Below, piece by piece: positions 62,101 to 64,000 of a DNA stretch of 64,000 nt. The position numbers and the translations under genes were made by a program. The notes under the pieces are model-generated. The model saw nothing but the letters and a program-made list of their open reading frames with translations. It had not been told where the DNA came from and did not search any database. Source of the stretch: Durusdinium trenchii (lineage: Eukaryota > Sar > Dinophyceae > Suessiales > Symbiodiniaceae); assembly GCA_963970005.1 (NCBI GenBank), contig CAXAMN010003113.1, positions 1,309,716 through 1,373,715 on the forward strand. The letters are read 5' to 3'. Position 1 is the first letter of the stretch, and each line of letters opens with the position of its first letter.

Positions 62101-63816
62101 GATTCACCAAACCGGTCCACCACCGTTCACCCACGGTCCCACGGTCCACCCTCCGCAAAGGTCGCGAGACGCGTCTCACGTGTTTCCATGGGTGCCCGAC
62201 GTCATCGTGGGGTTCCCTGGATGGACCACCATCCAAACGACGAGGAGACACTGTGGATTCAGGTGTTGGCATAGTCTTGCCTGGGCTACCCGGCTACCCC
62301 AACCTATTGTGGCACCCTCCTGCTTTGGACATTGCCACGGCGGATTGAATGGTTTTCCTACCCAGAGCACCGACGGAAGCTTCCAACCTGAGGGCCCCAG
62401 AAACAAAAAAACAATTAACAAACTGAGTATTGTAGTCCTTACATGTCCACATGGAGTCCTTCAACCCTTCGACCTTAGAGTCTTCAGACTCCATGCGCCC
62501 CCGGCTCTTCATCACCAAAACACGTTCTATCAAGATGCATGTGGCCCATTGTGGCACATGAACTCTCCCGCCGGGCGGCGAGCCGCGACCTGGATCTTCT
62601 CCCACGTCTTGCCCAAATGGATGATGTGGATCCCGTCCACGGTGCGACGGAAGACGTAGCGCTTCATGCGGTAGTCGATGTTGCGAGTGCCCAAGTGGGT
62701 CTTGCAAACCAACCTCGGTGGACCAGTGGATGACCAATGGGAAGATATGAGATATGAGATAAATGTCGACCGCTTGGACACGAACATGTCATCTTCGAAA
62801 GCTTGTGACGGGTCAGCATGGTTCATCCGACAATGCATCTTTTGCCGGAGGAAAGGGCCCGTGAGGGGTCACCACGGAGTCACGTATGATACACTCAGGA
62901 GGAACATGGAGGAACCGGGACAAACAAGCAAGTTTCCCGAGAAGGGGGTTCACCAACAGGGAAAACAACAATGCTAAGCAAAACCAGCTACGGTATATCC
63001 ACTTTGTTTGCCTTTGGACAATCAAACATGCCAAGGTGTTCCATAGAAGTTCTTCTGACCATGGCCGTATAATCATCTCTGTAGTATCTGGGAGCCTCGT
63101 GAGAGGATCTCAAATTAAATAGCTTATTTTTTAACATTGCTCCTAGTAGTAAGGCCAGGACCTAGTAGCGATGCCCTTGCTCCTAGTAGGTCATGGCAGG
63201 TCCATGAAACCAGGATATTATGTTTTTAAAAGTCCAACCCTCCCATATTAGTCCTTCTGTAGACCCTTAGCTACAGTATGCTTTCGAGTCCCCAACACCG
63301 AGGGAAGCAAGGCCTTGAAAACGAGTTTCCTCTACAATTGGGTGGTCTTCAGGGTCGTTCGTCTGCGGGCAATCCACAAGTCTCAGGGGGCGCGGAGTCG
63401 TCTACTTCCTCGGGAATGCCGGCGGTTTGGGGCATTGATCTCGACAGGTGGTTGGTGCTGAAGGCTGAAGCCGTCTCCTTTGTGATATGGTTCCTCCCAC
63501 ACACACATACATACATATATACGTATATACTGTATGCATATATGGAGGCCACTTTTTGGTGTATGCATATATTGCATATATGTGGGAATTACTGCACTTA
63601 TACTTGTCATTGGCTATCACTACTGTCACAATCCAGCCACTGGCACGCCGAAGTCAAACTTGACCCACGCTCACTTCCGCTCACCCACCCAAGGTGGCAT
63701 CTTGACCATGCTGAGGCTATCGGGCCAATGAGGCATTTACTATTTCCAATTCCATCTCCATCCAAATCTTGGTGACCAAGAGGCATCATCTGCACATCTT
63801 CTTCTTTGCTTGCCAT
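44173..63816 (-). CDS. RPSA: 40S ribosomal protein SA (uS2), 12 exons, complete
   Basis: Component of the small ribosomal subunit. Exons: 63791-63816, 62580-62713, 61993-62021, 46829-46883, 46445-46489, 46241-46332, 45976-46065, 45565-45651, 45104-45142, 44701-44748, 44421-44538, 44173-44210 (TGA stop). These sum to 801 nt, in frame throughout, for 266 residues (family about 260-300). Order of motifs: MASKEEDVQ start; [115 protein letters not shown]; a C-terminal tail with spaced Trp (SWEG, NWDD, SWDA, DDWSAP) ending QSW. Introns: GC 6, GA 4, GT 1; every acceptor AG|G. Intron 3 (46884-61992, GA donor) contains the copia element. All exons are intact, so the gene is probably functional if that long intron is spliced. 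Confidence 0.96.
47551..47717 (-). repeat. 3' LTR of the copia element
   Basis: 167 bp, identical to 61394-61560. The pol reading frame runs into it and stops at 47667. The bases before it in element orientation (AATACTTGG) form only a weak polypurine tract. Confidence 0.95.
47667..48950 (-). pseudogene. copia reverse transcriptase (rest) and RNase H
   Basis: The frame 47976-48947 gives GDVKTAFLQ (first catalytic Asp of RT), [13 protein letters not shown] and the catalytic [14 protein letters not shown]. From about 48200 the frame changes to carry RNase H ([24 protein letters not shown]), and from about 47890 a third frame gives [16 protein letters not shown] and WLRKPWIQL, the usual copia C-terminus. 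The stop at 47667 lies inside the 3' LTR. The YVDD motif is intact; the shifts break the full polypeptide. Confidence 0.85.
48951..48976. repeat. left 26-bp terminal inverted repeat
   Basis: Begins CCCTGATCTTCCAAAAGTCT and is the exact reverse complement of 53775-53800. The sequence beyond (48977-49035) has TTTAAGGACTATAGTC-type subterminal motifs. Confidence 0.95.
49157..50163 (+). CDS. transposon-encoded protein with C-terminal Cys motif, unknown function
   Basis: The ATG at 49157 gives [20 protein letters not shown] and an acidic helical part. At about 49350 the likely protein passes into the frame 49363-50163, by an indel or a short intron. That frame has a helical region ([15 protein letters not shown]), a Ser/Ala/Pro linker, a basic Lys/Pro/Ala-rich tract ([13 protein letters not shown]) and a terminal cluster [20 protein letters not shown] whose four Cys could bind zinc. 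It may be the DNA-binding partner of the transposase. No known family is assigned. Confidence 0.6.
50164..51753. other. non-coding interior of the DNA transposon
   Basis: No gene was recognised. It holds a TA run near 50940-50953, an AC run near 51238-51252 and the AT-rich inverted repeats at 51262-51366. The many overlapping short frames on both strands show no motif. Confidence 0.5.
51262..51366. repeat. nested AT-rich inverted repeats
   Basis: Two arms near 51264-51291 and 51334-51361 share AAAATTTTCAAATTTGAA and its complement, whose core TTCAAATTTGAA is itself a palindrome. Between them CCTTTTAAT/ATTAAAAGG forms another dyad (51303-51325). Together they could extrude as a cruciform. Confidence 0.75.
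51754..52497 (+). CDS. transposon-encoded accessory protein, Lys/Ala-rich N-terminus
   Basis: The ATG at 51754 starts a histone-H1-like low-complexity tail of repeated KAAAPKKPA units and stops at 51898-51900. In a neighbouring frame from about 51885 a helical domain continues ([51 protein letters not shown]) to about 52183. An apparent intron with GT donor and AGG acceptor (about 52183-52275) leads to [20 protein letters not shown] and [20 protein letters not shown]. Whether the first step is a shift or an intron is open. The basic tail suggests nucleic-acid binding. I recall similar helical segments in dinoflagellate repeat-encoded proteins but cannot name the family. Confidence 0.6.
52482..53534 (+). 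CDS. candidate DDE transposase
   Basis: A 350-codon open frame, the longest intact one in the transposon. It has a conserved-looking core: [16 protein letters not shown], then a Cys pair (CCYRCDM) in a zinc-ribbon-like insertion, [20 protein letters not shown], and near the end [13 protein letters not shown]. The Asp of KGDW, an Asp of DWLHTTD and the Glu of TEESW are candidates for a DDE triad, with a helical insertion between the second and third. That layout fits CMC-type transposases. The N-terminus probably lies upstream, across the junction with the accessory ORF near 52480, so the two may be one spliced gene. Assignment rests on layout, not on a database match. Confidence 0.6.
   Translation: MATFMKELATGCWPQTRSDGKPFDDTDAWRKKALGSAMPLPRGVLLEIKGDWSALKSVFRFPGWRDKTGCCYRCDMTPDRIREVASNSDWRQPSHRLCHADLLVRMVADGKSISPAFNIPFVTTETFQMDWLHTTDLGISLEFLGGILAWACDYLEGNQAQKCSALHLRMKAYYKRTCKTSCLLELKPTMIWKQPGAYARLRAKAGEARDLIDFAVEVTNELFNHTQPAAATAAAAALQLQVCYQQLSKEAFHRELLEQAALRFALLYVALGDYSAAHGWKTFPAKPKLHAFLELVQTSTPPSAFWTYTEESWGGRIALLAERRGGGSTAKAVGLSVFDRFAAQHDVPEL
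53575..53800. repeat. right terminal inverted repeat and subterminal repeat array
   Basis: The last 26 bp (53775-53800) are the inverted copy of the left end. Inside it, about 200 bp hold several short copies in both orientations of CCTTAAATAAGG, GACTATAGTC and CTCTAAATAGAG. Arrays of this type serve as transposase binding sites in CACTA-like elements; that role is inferred here. Confidence 0.85.
53801..55230 (-). CDS. copia pol: variable linker and start of reverse transcriptase (interrupted)
   Basis: A Pro/Thr/Gln-rich region ([17 protein letters not shown], then [10 protein letters not shown]) is followed by an acidic region. The beginning of reverse transcriptase comes next ([26 protein letters not shown], then [11 protein letters not shown]). 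The frame is cut at 53801 by the terminal repeat of the DNA transposon. Its continuation starts again at 48950, and the two halves join in frame if the insert and one copy of the CT duplication are removed. Confidence 0.85.
55400..56294 (-). pseudogene. copia integrase core and C-terminus (frameshift and in-frame stop)
   Basis: In a new frame from about 56295 it reads [13 protein letters not shown] (first catalytic Asp), RTDADGSF (second Asp) and [10 protein letters not shown] (Glu), the D,D-35-E triad of retroviral-type integrases. A TAA at 55718-55720 interrupts, and the same frame then continues with [23 protein letters not shown] to 55400, a basic C-terminal domain. The integrase would insert the cDNA copy into the genome. 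As it stands it cannot be read through without suppression or correction. Confidence 0.8.
55996..58158 (-). CDS. copia pol, first part: methyltransferase-like domain and integrase N-terminus
   Basis: A 720-codon open frame. Residues about 165-345 (about 57655-57130) resemble a C5-cytosine methyltransferase fold: a SAM-site-like [13 protein letters not shown] (motif I), [10 protein letters not shown], a loop QGIDCKDWC where motif IV PC is expected, [11 protein letters not shown] in place of motif VI ENV, and [21 protein letters not shown] like motif VIII/X. The last part has the integrase zinc-finger half [15 protein letters not shown]. After about 56295 the true protein leaves this frame. Methyltransferase capture by dinoflagellate LTR elements has been reported, so this may be a known lineage. 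Altered catalytic motifs make activity uncertain; it could serve as a binding or structural domain. Confidence 0.75.
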   Translation of the reverse strand: MNEAPDRPGRPGSPSIRSGDMGLEGHLTDELNDHDYWETCKNKCIRRHVLPRILLMDLNRVQCPIPQHCLASECRAEINYEDGTFETITYCWDTIFPTQLEKTWTGRTIFTIESTNNSSRAYLTSAGRRDLRNSVRQTHHVLQLEHTLVNQTAHEQPDLQNIPQQRAKRPKVDILETFAGAANIARRCPKYHLTAAHPMDYNTGWDLSKPTHQLQVEQTLDELTPFILIQGIDCKDWCLLQDNTNYVRRKILLLMRRAKARKMLKAVCKWCHKQAAAGRYFLLENPLTSRIWNEKDIQDLLKLPNVEFAACHAGAYGATNSKGQMIKKGHRFLGNCPMVLRRLTRRLPPEQLKQCVPLEGKETTLSQVYPPRLVDQILQGVRDQLTAQYPDRSTPPGKTYNVYMNTAAPAWSEALDMAESTFQVTRYKSFILPVSDPLFAKVSRLCEWNHMERVQISKQPITWRFPSHIPRTHRAAALRYNDGTIEVIEEDLQLLRHPKARFRKPVEVGIFMFGTHIAPQPEQPEQAQAEQAAASQAAAEENDPLRRLAKPTEEITFPADLNIPAEVKTAVRRLHKNLGHPHATELTKMLAMNGVKNSSIYTDRTRGPNKPDPRGGMAPANSETDCRWTSSTSETSSQPTSWFWGSYVRQHTCTWQHSWQIAHQKKSPASSRLHGAATSATLSASEPMQMEASGPPSRTTWMSRESSWTTSPPRLTTRLV
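58155..60284 (-). CDS. copia gag C-terminus and aspartic protease
   Basis: The frame is open from about 60284 ([17 protein letters not shown]), with an internal Met at 60200. It contains the capsid end, acidic Glu/Asp-rich and basic linkers, and a zinc-knuckle-like [16 protein letters not shown] (59571-59618; a C-x2-C-x4-H-x6-C variant, longer than the usual CCHC). The protease motif [12 protein letters not shown] follows at about 59250-59285, where DTA stands in place of DTG/DSG. It ends at TGA 58155-58157, overlapping the next frame by 3-4 bases, as expected if pol is made by a -1 shift or reinitiation. Confidence 0.8.
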   Translation of the reverse strand, partial: PQESVRQYIDRYKRIERDLQTVGISAGAMYDSESRGNRLLERCKLEPSLSRLVLIGAHNSLDFDAIVESLQLQFPDFKQTPSIFQSNNWHSNKQPSGYKPSGKSHSGSLHSSSTTSTVPSSASAFNRGKGKGYPSYPKRVYQTEQVAEEDEAEPELPDVDPEEFYEAEEPQEQDDPEQEEAEPQDDADEALHNLAQVLTVTSKKLQATVLGRKFTGRRSIEDRKRSSSCAACGAMGHWAGDSICPVSSKGGSSTSKGSGKNQQKGKDKSRFSGQSASCSTTTSYPKKAFVVNFGDEDQYEDPPGPETFHNFPTNLVEDDANPFVYITEAIDLSGYMVLDTACQKSCTGERWMTTHSKILQNHGMQTVREDCSDKFQFGAGTTQQAAERCYFPIALPGQETQGVIVGVSVLPLNIPFLASRVLLEQLGSIIDLHHCVLHFVKIGVSIPLVRKHGHIVARITAFPPQCSQMICWDQLTDSSFWSKPSPELVIHPEATISQSGSNSIAPTLAHASVVHQTTTGMADPVEDFPSPAPDVGAERVQDDEPLGASGHSSTFMADRHRGGRAKEPATPQDGQAEALSEDMLTSGLPTVRKCSRQVRTMQEVRPEVQMDQRAGGLGSILTKVLKLITAAIAVTGYHPDNGRDVQAVSYKPQEQGHCQEVQQLRQEQPGPPVHLSCQSITALSQSEGEGGYLGTGYTKEEFNDMMEGV
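60285..61373 (-). pseudogene. copia gag, N-terminal and middle part (frameshifted)
   Basis: The ATG at 61373 opens [11 protein letters not shown] and a 311-residue frame rich in Ser, Pro and Arg, with two CxxC pairs near the start (CLRCNT, CVSCGF) and the segment [16 protein letters not shown]. It stops at 60438. The protein continues in a second frame from about 60455 ([20 protein letters not shown]) to about 60290, then moves into the frame of the next entry. The order and spacing are typical of a capsid domain. Two single-base shifts, or sequencing errors, are the simplest explanation. Confidence 0.75.
61381..61393 (-). promoter_or_regulatory. primer binding site (tRNA) of the copia element
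   Basis: TTGGCGCCGGAGC starts directly after the 5' LTR; TGG is the usual complement of a tRNA CCA end. The gag ATG follows only about 8 bases later, so the untranslated leader is very short. The priming tRNA was not identified. Confidence 0.7.
61394..61560 (-). repeat. 5' LTR of the copia element
   Basis: 167 bp, identical to 47551-47717. In element orientation it starts AGTGTGAAGTTTGC and ends CATGTAAGTAAG, so the outermost bases are not the usual TG/CA; a TGTG...CACA pair lies 2 and 10 bases inside. The matched repeat stops exactly at the primer binding site on one side and at the intron flank on the other. Confidence 0.95.
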
Positions 63817-64000
63817 GGCGCGAGGCGGCGCACGCGCCGAGCCAGCGCCGTTTTTCGGCCGCGGCCTACTGGTGTGCCGAGTCTGCCGCGGGGTGCGGAA
63901 CTGACACAACGGACTCGGCAGCTTGTCCAACTTTCTGCTGTGCGGTGGAGAAAAACATCGAAAAGGAACCATGTGCTCTATCATGTAGACCTCGTGAAAT
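63817..64000 (-). promoter_or_regulatory. 5' flank of the SA gene
   Basis: 184 bp upstream of the start codon, GC-rich (CGCGCC next to the ATG), with several AG dinucleotides that could accept a trans-spliced leader. No TATA box and no leader sequence are visible. In dinoflagellates the 5' end is normally set by trans-splicing, which cannot be mapped from genomic sequence alone. Confidence 0.3.

Overview
The window reads as nuclear DNA from a dinoflagellate, most likely of the Symbiodiniaceae/Suessiales type. Three things point there. Every gene I can recognise lies on the minus strand. The genes are cut into many short exons. The splice sites are non-canonical: in 36 introns where both exon edges could be fixed by reading frame and family similarity, the donor is GC in 20, GA in 12 and GT in only 4, and the acceptor is always AG followed by G. 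No complete 22-nt dinoflagellate spliced leader, tRNA or rRNA was seen. The species is not determined.

Layout by region: 0.5-3.8 kb, exons of an unidentified gene running off the left edge. 5.6-18.0 kb, a subfamily C (MRP-like) ABC transporter; NBD1 and TMD2 exons are clear, TMD1 is unresolved and NBD2 was not found. 20.5-30.8 kb, an almost complete STT3 catalytic subunit of oligosaccharyltransferase in about 16 exons. 34.4-40.0 kb, an RNA-binding protein with a Gly/Met/Pro repeat and three RRM domains. 44.2-63.8 kb, the 40S ribosomal protein SA (uS2) gene, resolved to 12 exons from start to stop (266 residues). Spaces between hold introns, simple repeats and a few open stretches I could not assign.

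The most interesting part is intron 3 of the ribosomal gene. It is about 15.1 kb long and carries a Ty1/copia-type retrotransposon (47551-61560) in the same orientation as the gene. Its two 167-bp LTRs are identical. The retrotransposon encodes gag, an aspartic protease, a C5-methyltransferase-like domain, integrase, reverse transcriptase and RNase H, but its frames are broken in several places. Its reverse transcriptase is split by a second element, a 4850-bp DNA transposon (48951-53800) with 26-bp terminal inverted repeats, a 2-bp CT target duplication and a candidate DDE transposase on the plus strand. The arrangement is therefore a transposon inside a retrotransposon inside a GA-AG intron of a housekeeping gene.

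The host genes are ordinary housekeeping functions (translation, N-glycosylation, RNA binding, membrane transport) and show no pathway link; their co-orientation fits the unidirectional gene blocks known in dinoflagellates. Exon borders were derived by eye and are labelled tentative where the frame did not settle them.
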